NCBI RefSeq assembly: GCF_029433105.1
Contig: NZ_JARNTW010000020.1
Location: 1 to 64,000 of the forward strand
Reading direction: 5' to 3'
Origin: Runella sp. MFBS21
GTDB taxonomy: Bacteria; Bacteroidota; Bacteroidia; Cytophagales; Spirosomataceae
DNA length: 64,000 nucleotides
Part shown: positions 41,048 to 50,382 of the stretch, one piece after another
How positions within the stretch are numbered: the stretch's first letter is position 1
How the letters are laid out: every line of letters starts with the position of its first letter
The notes under the pieces: model-generated
The model's input: the letters and a program-made list of their open reading frames with translations, nothing else
Databases searched by the model: none
Told to the model about the DNA's origin: nothing
Translations under genes and position numbers: made by a program

Positions 41048-42607
41048 TTGAGTAGCGAATTAGTAATTAGTGCCTCACCAAAAGGTACACGCATCGCGCT
41101 TTTACAAGAAAGACGCCTTGTGGAGTACCATGTGGAGGAGTCGGAAAGTAGTTTTACGGTTGGTGATATTTATTTAGGAACCGTCCGAAAGCTCGTTACC
41201 GGCTTGAACGCTGCTTTTGTTGACATTGGATACGAAAAAGATGCTTTTCTGCATTATCATGATTTAGGCCCCAATGTACAATCGCTCAACAAGCTCACGA
41301 AGGAGGTTATTGCCAAACGCTTAACCACTGGCAAGTTGAACAATTTTAAAATGGAGCCTGAAATTGACAAACTTGGAAAAATTGATAAAGTACTGGGCAA
41401 AAACCAGCCAATCCTCGTCCAAGTTGTCAAAGAACCTATTTCTACCAAAGGACCACGTCTCTCATGTGATATTTCTATTGCGGGGCGATATGCTGTTTTG
41501 GTGCCTTTCTCTAACTCAGTAAATATTTCTAAAAAAATAACGGATAAAGCCGAAAGAACACGGCTACACCGACTCATGACTTCGGTAAAGCCCGCTAATT
41601 TTGGGATTATCGTTCGTACCGTCGCCGCCAATAAAGAAGTAGAAGAGCTAGACAAAGACATTCAAAACTCAATTCGGAAGTGGGAAAACGGCATGAAAGC
41701 CCTCAATGAGGCCAAACCCCGTGATCGCATTATCGGAGAAATGAACCGAGCATCTTCAATCATGAGAGATATGCTCAACGACACCTTTGATAGTATTACG
41801 GTCGATACCAAAGAAATGTATGACGATATTCGAGAGTTTATCCATACTATCGCACCGGAAAAAGAAAAAATTGTGAAGCTCTATACTGGCAAAAATAAGC
41901 TGTATGAGCAAACAGGATTAGAAAAGCAGATTAAGTCGTTGTTTGGACGCTCAGTGAGCTTACCCGGTGGGGGATACCTCATTGTTGAGCATACTGAAGC
42001 ACTCCATGTGATTGATGTCAACAGCGGCAACAAGTCCAATAACGAAGAAAGCCAAGAAGATACAGCGCTACATACCAATATAGAAGCGGCCAAAGAAATA
42101 GCTCGCCAACTTCGCTTACGCGATATGGGAGGTATCATTGTGGTAGATTTTATTGATATGCGGAAAGCGGAACATAAAAAACAACTCTACGACGCTATGA
42201 AGGCCGAAATGAAAGCCGACCGTTCGAAGTTTACGTTGTTGCCGCTTACCAAATTTGGTTTGATGCAGATTACGCGTCAGCGAGTAAGACCTGAGATTAG
42301 TATTGTCACTCGGGAAGTATGTCCTACTTGTAATGGCGCGGGTACCATCCAGCCTAGTATCTTGATTTCGGATATTATCGAAAGCAATCTTGAATACTTG
42401 TTGACCAAACAAAACGAACAAAAGGTGTCGGTAGCCCTACACCCATACTTGCACGCGTATTTTACGGCGGGATTCCCGTCGCCCCGACTCAAATGGTTTT
42501 TTAGATACAAATCATGGGTTAAGTTGTTGAAAGATAGCTCTTTGCCGATTACGGAGTTTAAGTTTTACGACAAATACGGAGAAGAAATAGAAATCGCAGC
42601 AACTTGA
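41048..42607 (+). CDS. rng: Ribonuclease E/G family endoribonuclease
   Basis: A 519-residue protein. The TTG at 41048 is the only start that gives the normal N-terminus (SSELVISASPKGTRIALLQE). An S1 RNA-binding domain follows (GDIYLGTVRKLVTGLNAAFVDIGYEKDAFLHY). The catalytic DNase I-like part has HVIDVNSGNKS with the metal-binding Asp and VVDFIDMR. A zinc-link-like CPTCNGAG motif and a C-terminal small domain end it. It has RNase G length with no long RNase E tail. It processes rRNA and decays mRNA. Confidence 0.95.
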   Translation: MSSELVISASPKGTRIALLQERRLVEYHVEESESSFTVGDIYLGTVRKLVTGLNAAFVDIGYEKDAFLHYHDLGPNVQSLNKLTKEVIAKRLTTGKLNNFKMEPEIDKLGKIDKVLGKNQPILVQVVKEPISTKGPRLSCDISIAGRYAVLVPFSNSVNISKKITDKAERTRLHRLMTSVKPANFGIIVRTVAANKEVEELDKDIQNSIRKWENGMKALNEAKPRDRIIGEMNRASSIMRDMLNDTFDSITVDTKEMYDDIREFIHTIAPEKEKIVKLYTGKNKLYEQTGLEKQIKSLFGRSVSLPGGGYLIVEHTEALHVIDVNSGNKSNNEESQEDTALHTNIEAAKEIARQLRLRDMGGIIVVDFIDMRKAEHKKQLYDAMKAEMKADRSKFTLLPLTKFGLMQITRQRVRPEISIVTREVCPTCNGAGTIQPSILISDIIESNLEYLLTKQNEQKVSVALHPYLHAYFTAGFPSPRLKWFFRYKSWVKLLKDSSLPITEFKFYDKYGEEIEIAAT

Positions 42608-42742
42608 TTTATTTAAAAACATCTATCAAGGGTTAATGGTTAGAAAGTGAAGGACTATTGGTAAAAGTGAAAGGGCATATACACGCCTCGCCTCTTGCGT
42701 CAACTTCACCTTCTGGCTTTTAACCCTTACTTATTTTATAAA

Positions 42743-43255
42743 ATGGAAATTGCAACTTTTGGAATTCGTGCTTGGCGTATTTTATCCATGATTGCTGTCT
42801 TTGGAGCGTCAATTTATAGTTATAGTCTTTTCGGGGCCGATGTAGGAGTGCACTTCGATGCTAGTGGTAAACCCGACGAATTTATGACCAAATCAGATGT
42901 TTTTTACATTCTTGTCGCACTTATTCTGATAAACAATGTACTGCTGGTCGCTTTTGGACGCCAACTCCTCAAATTGCCAAGTCATATGCTCCCCATTCCA
43001 AACCAAGCAGAATGGAGCCTCGAACGTGAAAAATTGAATGAGCATCTACAAAACTGGGTTTATTGTTTGGTAGCACTTATCAATACATTCATCGCCATGA
43101 CAGTGTGGGCGTTGGCAACGGTCAACAATGAATTTAAGTATAAAATCAAAGACTTTGAGGGGCTGTTTTATGTGGTTATCGCTTCGCTGTTGATAGTGAT
43201 TATTTCATTGCCAATTAGACTCATGATTAAACCCCAAATCGAAGAACAGAGCTAA
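42743..43255 (+). CDS. DUF1648-like membrane protein
   Basis: The start at 42743 gives 170 residues with four hydrophobic segments. The VHFDASGKPDEFMTKSDVFYIL segment after the first helix is the DUF1648 signature. Proteins of this kind are uncharacterised. It is 22 bp upstream of queA and may be co-transcribed with it. The in-frame codon at 42695 is less likely. Confidence 0.78.
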   Translation: MEIATFGIRAWRILSMIAVFGASIYSYSLFGADVGVHFDASGKPDEFMTKSDVFYILVALILINNVLLVAFGRQLLKLPSHMLPIPNQAEWSLEREKLNEHLQNWVYCLVALINTFIAMTVWALATVNNEFKYKIKDFEGLFYVVIASLLIVIISLPIRLMIKPQIEEQS

Positions 43256-43277
43256 TGCTTCTGCTCCTTTTTTCGGT

Positions 43278-44543
43278 ATGAATTCTTCTCCTTTAATGCC
43301 CGAAATTCCTCTGGTGGAGTTTCAATATGAACTCCCTGATGAGCGCATCGCTCGCTATCCTGTAGCACCGCGCGACTCATCTAAGTTGCTGGTGTATCAA
43401 AATAACACTATCTCACATCAGTCTTTTGAGCAGATACCTGAATTATTGCCTGCATCTGCTTTGTTGGTCTTTAATGATACGAAAGTGATTCCGGCAAGGG
43501 TATTTTTTCAGAAAGATACGGGAGCTCACATTGAAGTGTTTTTGCTACATCCCGAAGCTCCTTCTAGGGTCATCAATGAGGCTATGCAGCAAATGCGTCG
43601 AGGAGTGTGGAGCTGCATGATTGGGAATAAAAAACGCTGGAAAGCAGGCGAAACCCTGAGCCTTCGATTGCAGGCTCCTACCGAAACATATATACTGGAA
43701 GCTACTTTAATTGATTCCTCCAAAAATTGGGTGGAGTTTAGGTGGCGGGGCGAATCGGGCGGTGATACCTTGCCGTTTGTGGAAGTTATCAAAGCTTTGG
43801 GCAATATTCCGTTACCACCTTATTTGGGACGTGAGGCTGACGCCGATGACAGTACAACCTATCAGACGGTATATTCTAAGATAGAAGGAGCAGTGGCAGC
43901 TCCTACGGCTGGGTTGCACTTCACTGAAAGGGTTTTTGAGGCACTCGCCAAAAAAGGAATCGAGAAGTCATTTGTGACGTTGCACGTTGGGGCAGGCACT
44001 TTTCAGCCTGTCAAGGTCCAAAATGCCGTGGAGCATACCATGCACGCCGAGCAGGTAATTTATCGTCAAGACCTCATCCAAAATTTATTAGAGAAGTTAG
44101 GGCAAGTGGTGGTAGTGGGTACTACTTCTATGCGTTCATTAGAAAGTTTGTATTGGTTTGGTGTCAAGCTTTGTTTGGCATCTTATCAGGCTACATCCAG
44201 CGGTGACACTTCTTTTTTTATTGAAAAACTTGCACCTTACCAATCCTACGAGTATCTGCCCTCAGCAGCCGAGTCTTTATCGGCAGTATTGGAATATATG
44301 AAACATCATCAGTTGACAGAAATTGTCGGCGAAACGGAGATTATGATTTTTCCGGGTTATGATTTCAAAATATGCACTGGCCTTATCACCAATTTTCATC
44401 AACCAGGGTCTACACTTATGCTTTTAGTGGCGGCTTTTGTAGGAACAGACTGGAAAAAAATCTATGCCGAAGCGCTTTCAAACAATTACCGTTTTTTGAG
44501 CTACGGGGATTCTTCTCTTTTGTGGCATAAGAAGCCTAATTAA
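43278..44543 (+). CDS. queA: S-adenosylmethionine:tRNA ribosyltransferase-isomerase
   Basis: A 421-residue protein against about 350 for standard QueA. Family motifs are YELPDERIARYPVAPRDSSKLL at the N-terminus, KVIPARVF, KIEGAVAAPTAGLHFTERVF, TLHVGAGTFQPVK and ITNFHQPGSTLMLLVAAF. It makes the epoxyqueuosine precursor in tRNA from AdoMet. The extra length comes from central insertions, and Bacteroidota often carry such a long version beside a standard one. It may therefore be a divergent paralogue. Its 3' end overlaps the convergent T9SS gene by 8 bp. Confidence 0.9.
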   Translation: MNSSPLMPEIPLVEFQYELPDERIARYPVAPRDSSKLLVYQNNTISHQSFEQIPELLPASALLVFNDTKVIPARVFFQKDTGAHIEVFLLHPEAPSRVINEAMQQMRRGVWSCMIGNKKRWKAGETLSLRLQAPTETYILEATLIDSSKNWVEFRWRGESGGDTLPFVEVIKALGNIPLPPYLGREADADDSTTYQTVYSKIEGAVAAPTAGLHFTERVFEALAKKGIEKSFVTLHVGAGTFQPVKVQNAVEHTMHAEQVIYRQDLIQNLLEKLGQVVVVGTTSMRSLESLYWFGVKLCLASYQATSSGDTSFFIEKLAPYQSYEYLPSAAESLSAVLEYMKHHQLTEIVGETEIMIFPGYDFKICTGLITNFHQPGSTLMLLVAAFVGTDWKKIYAEALSNNYRFLSYGDSSLLWHKKPN

Positions 44544-44934
44544 CCACTCTCAGTTTTTGTATTTTTTTGATGTTGTTGGTTTCATACTTAATCAAATAAA
44601 CCCCTATTGGAATTTTGGTGAGGGTCGTTTGTACAAAATGTTTTCCGGGTGGAAAAAGCTCGTCGGCTAAAATGCGGAGGCTTTCGCCCGAAAGCGAAAG
44701 AAGCGAAACGGTTACTTTAGCAGGAAGTGTGAGCCTAAATTCAACAGTCACATTTTCAGTGGCAGGGTTGGGGTAGACTCTAAAAGGGAGCTGCTCGATT
44801 AGCTCGTCGTTGGGTATAGAAGGGATATTTAAGTTAGTAATACCTTGGTTTTCGTCACTTTTTGTCCCCTCGGTGTGTTGTCCCCAAATTGGTAATGAGA
44901 CAAACACAATCATCAAAAAACACAGTATTTGCAT
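44536..44934 (-). CDS. Miniature secreted protein with a T9SS type A sorting domain
   Basis: The start at 44934 gives 132 residues: signal peptide MQILCFLMIVFVSLPIWGQ, a linker of about 35 residues, then a C-terminal type IX secretion sorting domain of about 80 residues. The domain has the marks FRVYPNPATENVTVEF, LSGESLR and GVYLIKYETNNIKKIQKLRVVN. There is no cargo domain, which is unusual since such domains normally trail large enzymes or adhesins. It may be a short surface peptide carrier or the relic of a deleted secreted protein. Confidence 0.85.
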   Translation of the reverse strand: MQILCFLMIVFVSLPIWGQHTEGTKSDENQGITNLNIPSIPNDELIEQLPFRVYPNPATENVTVEFRLTLPAKVTVSLLSLSGESLRILADELFPPGKHFVQTTLTKIPIGVYLIKYETNNIKKIQKLRVVN

Positions 44935-45087
44935 GGCTTGTGGCGAAAGATTATGCTTATCTAACGACCAAAAATACCAATTGATTGTCAATATCGAGAG
45001 AAAGAGTTGTATAAATGGGATATTATTTGATTTATCGGGATATTTTTTTTGTAAATGCTACTTATAATGTAAAAAGGAAGTAGGTGC

Positions 45088-45567
45088 TCAGTATGTCTTA
45101 TTGATTAACAGTTTTTTGAGCATGACAATTTGACCTAGATGATAATAAGCATGTTCAATCATGGCATCGATGTTTCGCTGGACACTGCCATATTTTTCAT
45201 CAACAAAATACTCATTTAGTTGTTGGTCAGACATTTGTTCGACCAAATAGGCAAAATCTTCCGAATCTTTCCAAAACTTTGTTAGAAATTCTTCCCATTG
45301 GTTTTGGGAAATAATTGGCGGGAAATCGAAGCTATATTTGTCACGTATTTCGAGATTTCCGCCCCTAAAAACATTGTTTACCCCTTCAATATAATAATGG
45401 ATATGCTGAGCTAATGCGGCAATCGTGTTAAGGGACTCTACGGCTGTGGTAGCTATTTGCCAATCCAATCCAGTTAGTTGGGCTTTGTAGTTGGTATAAA
45501 CAACCCAAGTGCCGTTGAGAATAACTTCTCTGAAACGATTTGCAAGGATTTTGGTGTTGGTTTCCAT
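45088..45567 (-). CDS. DinB-family protein
   Basis: A 159-residue four-helix-bundle protein of the DinB/YfiT group (DUF1572-like). The likely metal-binding His residues lie in ALAQHIHYYIEG and DAMIEHAYYHLGQIVML. Many members are thiol-transferase-like and divalent-metal dependent; this one's activity is unknown. It is divergent from the AraC gene at 45646 across a 78-bp gap. Confidence 0.87.
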   Translation of the reverse strand: METNTKILANRFREVILNGTWVVYTNYKAQLTGLDWQIATTAVESLNTIAALAQHIHYYIEGVNNVFRGGNLEIRDKYSFDFPPIISQNQWEEFLTKFWKDSEDFAYLVEQMSDQQLNEYFVDEKYGSVQRNIDAMIEHAYYHLGQIVMLKKLLINKTY

Positions 45568-45645
45568 AGAAGGTAGAGTAACTAGATAGATAATAGTATT
45601 TTTAGGATACGTTCAAAGATACCCATTATACAACTTACATATTAT

Positions 45646-46476
45646 ATGCTTAAAGAATTTTCATTCAAACAATTTGGCAACTTTCGTTTTGCCCACGATG
45701 AACTTAATGGAAGTACCTTGGCCAGTATAGAGGAGCACATTAAAATTTTGTTTTTGCCCAAATGTGCTAGAGTGAAAGTGGACTTTCAGGAGTTTCAGAT
45801 GGAAACAGATTCATTGCTTTTTATCAATCCAAAAGCAATTCTAAAACCCATTGATACAGAGTATGGTGGCGAATGTCTGATTTATTTCAATAGAGATTTT
45901 TATTGTGTCGAAATCCATGACCAAGAGGTAGCGTGTGATGGTATTTTATACAACAATGTGTTTGAGGTACCTTTTGTGAAATTAAACGAAAGTCAGTCAG
46001 TGGATATTCAAAACATACTTCGGCAAATACAAACCGAAATGGAAAATGAAGATGCCAATACCGAAGAAATGTTGAGGATATTGTTGAAGTTAATTATTTT
46101 GAAATCTACCCGAATTTGGAAACTTCAACACCAACTTTCAGAAAAGGAACAGCAGCCAGATGTTCAGTTTTTGAGGAGGTTTAGTAAACTAGTAGAGCAG
46201 CATTATAAAACGCATCATACCGTAGCTGACTATGCTGATATGCTTTTTGTAACCCCCAAAAACCTAAGTAAAAAAATCAGTTTGGTAAGCAAAGAGACGC
46301 CAAACGATATTATTAAAAACAGAATTATCCTTGAAAGTAAACGGCTACTGGCGCATACGACCCTCACAGTCAAAGAAATAGCCTATGCTTTAAATTACGA
46401 AGATGATGCTTATTTTGTCCGATTCTTTACAAAAAGTACCGGTCTCTCTCCCCTTTCATTCCGCAAACAATTTTAA
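45646..46476 (+). CDS. AraC-family transcriptional regulator
   Basis: A 276-residue regulator. The N-terminal domain is beta-rich (IKILFLPKCARVKVDF, LLFINPKAILKP). A C-terminal DNA-binding domain lies at about 175-274 (VADYADMLFVTPKNLSKKISL, VKEIAYALNYEDDAYFVRFF). The hydrolase at 46655 follows on the same strand 178 bp downstream and is the likely target, as AraC-hydrolase pairs are common in this phylum. Confidence 0.9.
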   Translation: MLKEFSFKQFGNFRFAHDELNGSTLASIEEHIKILFLPKCARVKVDFQEFQMETDSLLFINPKAILKPIDTEYGGECLIYFNRDFYCVEIHDQEVACDGILYNNVFEVPFVKLNESQSVDIQNILRQIQTEMENEDANTEEMLRILLKLIILKSTRIWKLQHQLSEKEQQPDVQFLRRFSKLVEQHYKTHHTVADYADMLFVTPKNLSKKISLVSKETPNDIIKNRIILESKRLLAHTTLTVKEIAYALNYEDDAYFVRFFTKSTGLSPLSFRKQF

Positions 46477-46608
46477 ACAAGAAATATAGATAATGCACCC
46501 GAGTCATTCTGGATTGAGGTGATTTATAAATCTTGAGCGTTAGGTAGTGTTGGCAAAAAGTACAATGCAAAGCGAAAAGCGTCCATTGATGACGCTGCAA
46601 ATTTGCCC

Positions 46609-46616
46609 CACCTTTG
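46609..46616 (+). promoter_or_regulatory. -7 promoter box CACCTTTG of the hydrolase gene
   Basis: CCCCACCTTTGCATTGTCAA carries the same extended element seen at 13636 and 61047. It lies 39 bp before the ATG at 46655 and supports that start over the in-frame codon at 46547. Confidence 0.5.
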
Positions 46617-46654
46617 CATTGTCAAATAAATACAAACACTCAAATATCAAAACC

Positions 46655-47476
46655 ATGAACAAGTTAACAGTAAAAGACGGAACCGAAATTTATTTCAAAG
46701 ATTTAGGAACAGGCCAACCTATCTTTTTTCATCATGGATGGCCATTGTCTTCTGACGATTGGGATGCCCAAATGATGTTTTTCTTAGAAAAAGGTTTTCG
46801 GGTAATCTCCCACGACCGTCGTGGACACGGACGCTCTACTCAGACTTTTCAGGGAAATGAGATGGATACCTATGCAGCAGATGTAGCAGAACTTACGGAA
46901 TTTTTAGATCTTAAAAATGCCATTCATATTGGACATTCCACTGGTGGGGGCGAAGCCATAAGATATGCCGCAAAATACGGTAAAGGCCGAGTGGAAAAAG
47001 TAGTGTTAATCAGTGCCATTACGCCTTATATGATTCAGGATGAACGAAATCCTGACGGAGTTCCATTGGCGGTATTTGACGATATTCGGCACAATACTCG
47101 TCATAACAGAGCTCAGTTTTATCAGGACATCACTTTTCCTTTTTTTGGATATAACAGAGAAGGCGCTGAGGTGAAAAAAGGAATTCAAGACAACTGGTGG
47201 AGACAAGGAATGATGGGAGGTATCAAAGCCCAATATGACTGTATTAAAGTGTTTTCGGAAACAGATTTTACGGAAGACCTCAAAAGTGTAGATATTCCGG
47301 TGTTGGTACTTCATGGCGACGATGACCAGATTGTGCCTTATGCCACCACGGCAGTGAAAGCAGCTGAACTCTTGAAAAATGGAAAGCTCATTATCTATCC
47401 TGGCTTCCCACATGGTATGCCTACTACCGAAGCTGCAACTATCAATGCCGACATTTTAGCGTTTATTGAATCTTAG
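46655..47476 (+). CDS. Alpha/beta hydrolase, cofactor-free chloroperoxidase-like
   Basis: The start at 46655 gives 273 residues, the normal length of the non-heme chloroperoxidase/esterase group. The oxyanion region is FFHHGWPLSSDDWDAQM, the nucleophile elbow is GHSTGGGE with the catalytic Ser, Asp lies in VLHGDDDQIVP, and His in GFPHGMPTT. Cytoplasmic; no signal peptide. In vivo these act as esterases or perhydrolases; the substrate is unknown. It probably answers to the upstream AraC regulator. Confidence 0.92.
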   Translation: MNKLTVKDGTEIYFKDLGTGQPIFFHHGWPLSSDDWDAQMMFFLEKGFRVISHDRRGHGRSTQTFQGNEMDTYAADVAELTEFLDLKNAIHIGHSTGGGEAIRYAAKYGKGRVEKVVLISAITPYMIQDERNPDGVPLAVFDDIRHNTRHNRAQFYQDITFPFFGYNREGAEVKKGIQDNWWRQGMMGGIKAQYDCIKVFSETDFTEDLKSVDIPVLVLHGDDDQIVPYATTAVKAAELLKNGKLIIYPGFPHGMPTTEAATINADILAFIES

Positions 47477-47540
47477 ATTTTGCAAAGAGTAAGACAACTT
47501 AAAAAAATATCTTTTCATTTTTGTCCCAAACTGTGTTTTT

Positions 47541-47582
47541 GAGGCTGTCTTAGAAGTGTTACTTTTGAGGCAGCCTCATTTT
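47541..47582. terminator. Terminator hairpin
   Basis: GAGGCTGTC (47541-47549) and GGCAGCCTC (47569-47577) pair with one G-T step; ATTTTTA follows on the plus strand. It ends the hydrolase transcript and lies before the convergent deacetylase. Confidence 0.65.
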
Positions 47583-47626
47583 TACGCTGTTGGACAAATC
47601 GGTTGATTAAACTATTTTTTAGGATC

Positions 47627-48445
47627 TTATGGGTGGGAAACTGACATTTCTGAAGTTTTTTGAGAGGGTTTGATCGTCTTTAAAAATTCGGAACAAGTCA
47701 AAAATTTAGCTTTTTGTTTTGCCAAAGAACCTACCAAATTTTCAAACTTATCAATCAATTCTTGACCCGATTGGCGCTTTACATAGGTGGGCAGCTTGTA
47801 GGGGGATAAGTCTGAAAACTCCCAAGGATGAAAATATAATGATAAAAAACCTCTCTGCTTCAAGGTAATTTTGCAGAACCATTTGTAGAGTGGCAATGGC
47901 ATATTTTTGAAAGCAATCCAAAACAACGGCAATCTGAAAACGGGCAATACCGAAGAAGGAATTTCTAGCACATTGCCAATCCAGTGAGGTTGAGCAGGTT
48001 TGGATAGGAAATTATAACGCCCCGGCAAGTAAGTAGGATTCAAGGAGGCGTCGTACTGATAACCGTGCTCGGCTAGTTCGGGGGTATTAAATTGCATCAA
48101 TCTGGGCATTCTGAAACCCACAACAGGTTTAGAACTGATATCTTCCAATACTTTTTTGGAAGCGATGATGTCGCTCATGGTTGTCGGTTTTCGAAAATCA
48201 TGATAAAATGAATGGGAAGCAATTTCATGATTTTGGGCAATGTATCGAATGAGTTCAGGGTGATGCTGCGCAAAATTTGCCGTACAGAAAAACGTAGCTT
48301 TTGCTTCGTATTTTTCCAAAATGGATAAAAGTGCTTCTAGTCCGAGGCGTGAAACTTCAAACTGCTGCTCAAAAGGGACTTCTTGCCCATATTCTTGTGG
48401 GATGTCAAACTCCTCGACATCAAAAGTCAATAAAATGGCCTTCAC
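47627..48445 (-). CDS. Polysaccharide deacetylase-family (NodB-like) protein
   Basis: A 272-residue cytoplasmic-looking NodB-fold protein. Metal ligands are visible as Asp in LTFDVEEFD and the His pair in ASHSFYHDF; VGFRMPRLMQF is motif 3. It belongs to the DUF3473-type group that acts with glycosyltransferases in glycan or exopolysaccharide synthesis. It is 21 bp downstream of the family 2 glycosyltransferase and co-transcribed with it. Confidence 0.9.
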   Translation of the reverse strand: MKAILLTFDVEEFDIPQEYGQEVPFEQQFEVSRLGLEALLSILEKYEAKATFFCTANFAQHHPELIRYIAQNHEIASHSFYHDFRKPTTMSDIIASKKVLEDISSKPVVGFRMPRLMQFNTPELAEHGYQYDASLNPTYLPGRYNFLSKPAQPHWIGNVLEIPSSVLPVFRLPLFWIAFKNMPLPLYKWFCKITLKQRGFLSLYFHPWEFSDLSPYKLPTYVKRQSGQELIDKFENLVGSLAKQKAKFLTCSEFLKTIKPSQKTSEMSVSHP

Positions 48446-48466
48446 GATAACTTCAGGAAAAATAGA

Positions 48467-49249
48467 TTAAGCAATGTTTCTTTTGATACGGGATGCTTTA
48501 GATGATTTTTTGATGGCTTTCTCTTCTGGTTGAGTAGGAGCACTTTTTTCAGGATATAGGATAAGGAAAAGATTTTTGATTTCCTTCCAAATCACTTTCA
48601 TTGAGAAGTCGCTAAATACAATGTTCTGAATTGGCGACACAGGTACGGTGGTGTAAGTTAGGTTTTTGAGATGAGAGGCTCTTATCAAAAACTCGATTTC
48701 AAACACGAAAGAATTGATTTTGTTTCTCAAAAAAACATACTTTAATTCTTGCCTGAATCCTTTGATTCCCGCTTGGGTGTCGTTGAGTTCAGAAGGAAGC
48801 CATAGATGATTCATGGTTTTGAGTATGGTAGAAATAAGCTGCCGTTTGATAGGTAGTTTATCAAAATACTCTTTGGAGCGTTTGCCAATGACGAGGTCGT
48901 AGCCTTGGTGCAAGAGGTCGTAGATTTGGTAGATACAATCCGTACCAAAAGGGAAATCCATATCAGTATAAATGATATACTTACCTGAGGCGTATTTGAC
49001 TCCCTCGCGGATGGCGTAGCCTTTACCACGGTTTTTATTATAACTCACCCATTTGATAGAAGGATGTGGTAGGGGAGTAAAAAGAGGCGACAAATCTTCT
49101 TTAGAACCGTCATTGACGATTACGAACTCAATCGTAAGGGTATCTAAAGTACTTTCGATAAGCTTCACTTGCTCTAGGTAGCTATCGAGCCACTGAGGTG
49201 GCGGGTTGTAACAGGGAGTAATGATACTCAAAAAGATGCTTGATGCCAT
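48467..49249 (-). CDS. Family 2 glycosyltransferase, dolichyl-phosphate mannose synthase-like
   Basis: A 260-residue GT-A enzyme: FLSIITPCYNPPPQWLDSYL, the nucleotide-binding VNDGSKEDL, GKGYAIREGVKYASGKYIIYTDMDFPFG with the metal-binding DxD, and DTQAGIKGFRQE. It has no C-terminal membrane helices, so it probably makes a polyprenyl-phosphate sugar at the membrane surface. Its start overlaps the end of the GT87-like gene by 22 bp. Together with that gene it fits transfer of a lipid-linked sugar. Confidence 0.92.
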   Translation of the reverse strand: MASSIFLSIITPCYNPPPQWLDSYLEQVKLIESTLDTLTIEFVIVNDGSKEDLSPLFTPLPHPSIKWVSYNKNRGKGYAIREGVKYASGKYIIYTDMDFPFGTDCIYQIYDLLHQGYDLVIGKRSKEYFDKLPIKRQLISTILKTMNHLWLPSELNDTQAGIKGFRQELKYVFLRNKINSFVFEIEFLIRASHLKNLTYTTVPVSPIQNIVFSDFSMKVIWKEIKNLFLILYPEKSAPTQPEEKAIKKSSKASRIKRNIA

Positions 49250-50382
49250 AATTTGGTTTGTTTAAGTAGATAGAATTGTAGAAGACAACATACGCCAATA
49301 CAGCCAATCGCCTTAATACAATAAGGACCAAAGAAATGGCTTCTTATGAAGGAAGGATAAACGTCGAAGGGGGCAAGAATTGAAAAGAAAAATACAAAGT
49401 ATACCCAGAATTTATCGATGAAGGTGCGGTCACTAAATACATACCAAACAGCCACCCCCGAAATCGCAATGATGTAGGAGGCTGATTCGGCAGCGTGGTT
49501 AAAGATGATAACCCAAATAAGCAAATAAGCCAAGTATTGCCAACGGAGTCTGGCTTGTTGAGCAATAGCCGAAAACCAATACAACGCTCCCGTGGTGACA
49601 ATCAAACACACAAGACTTATGATTTGAATGAGGGCCACGTTGATTTTGCCAGGGAAAAAAGCATTGAGAACTCCCATCACCCCCAAGCCAATGTTGACTT
49701 TGCGGTCGGCTTGAAGGCATTGGTACCATTCTTGGTAAACTTCTAGCCAACGACCAAGTCCAATGAATGGAAGAGGCAAGAGCATCAAACCCGCCAGACA
49801 CAATGCAAAATAAATGCCTGTTTTAATTTTTTGAGGGTAAAACAAATACAGTAGTACTACGATTACGCCATAGCCTTTGATACAAAAAGCAATAGCAGGA
49901 CATAAGGCTGCCCAGAAGAGTAACCGCCGCTCCAAAAAAGCGAAGGTAAGAAGGCCAAGCGCAGCAATACTCGAATTAGTCTGTACATTGTGGAGGCTCG
50001 TGTTGAGTTCGAGCAGGCAAAACCACCACATAAAAACTTTATAAGACTGCTGAATGAGAAGCTTTTGAATAGCCCAAAAACTAAACCAAGCACTGAATAA
50101 AAGCCACATCAATAGCCCTACCGAAACGGGAGGGAGGCTAAAAGGCAAAAAGAAAATCGTAAATGCTGGCGTATATAAAAAAATGTCGTAGTAAAGCTCG
50201 GGGTATTCAAGGTGTAGGTTTTGGTGATTGAGCAAATGGAAAAAAGCCTCTCGGAAAATAGTGAAGTTGTTATAACTTTCTTTTCCTAGTGCCAAACATT
50301 GTAAATATGTAATGAGAGCTATCAAAAGATAGATAGCTAGAATCACTTTTTCATTTTGAAAAAGTCGAGCAAATCTTGACAT
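49228..50382 (-). CDS. GT87/DUF2029 membrane glycosyltransferase
   Basis: A 384-residue integral membrane protein with about ten hydrophobic helices. The DUF2029 (mannosyltransferase GT87) marks are the early LYYDIFLYTPAFTIFFLPFS loop with acidic residues and LLFWAALCPAIAFCIKGYGVIVVLLYLF. It probably uses the polyprenyl-phosphate sugar made by the downstream GT2 enzyme to glycosylate a lipid or glycan in the periplasm. First gene of the three-gene glycan unit. Confidence 0.87.
   Translation of the reverse strand: MSRFARLFQNEKVILAIYLLIALITYLQCLALGKESYNNFTIFREAFFHLLNHQNLHLEYPELYYDIFLYTPAFTIFFLPFSLPPVSVGLLMWLLFSAWFSFWAIQKLLIQQSYKVFMWWFCLLELNTSLHNVQTNSSIAALGLLTFAFLERRLLFWAALCPAIAFCIKGYGVIVVLLYLFYPQKIKTGIYFALCLAGLMLLPLPFIGLGRWLEVYQEWYQCLQADRKVNIGLGVMGVLNAFFPGKINVALIQIISLVCLIVTTGALYWFSAIAQQARLRWQYLAYLLIWVIIFNHAAESASYIIAISGVAVWYVFSDRTFIDKFWVYFVFFFSILAPFDVYPSFIRSHFFGPYCIKAIGCIGVCCLLQFYLLKQTKLWHQASF

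Noticed and set aside
46552-46581. Possible AraC half-site repeats (GGCAAAAAG and GCGAAAAGC)
   Set aside because: Similarity between the two copies is too weak and A-rich to separate from chance.
47006-47413. 135-codon minus-strand frame
   Set aside because: Antisense shadow of the hydrolase at 46655-47476 with no coding features.
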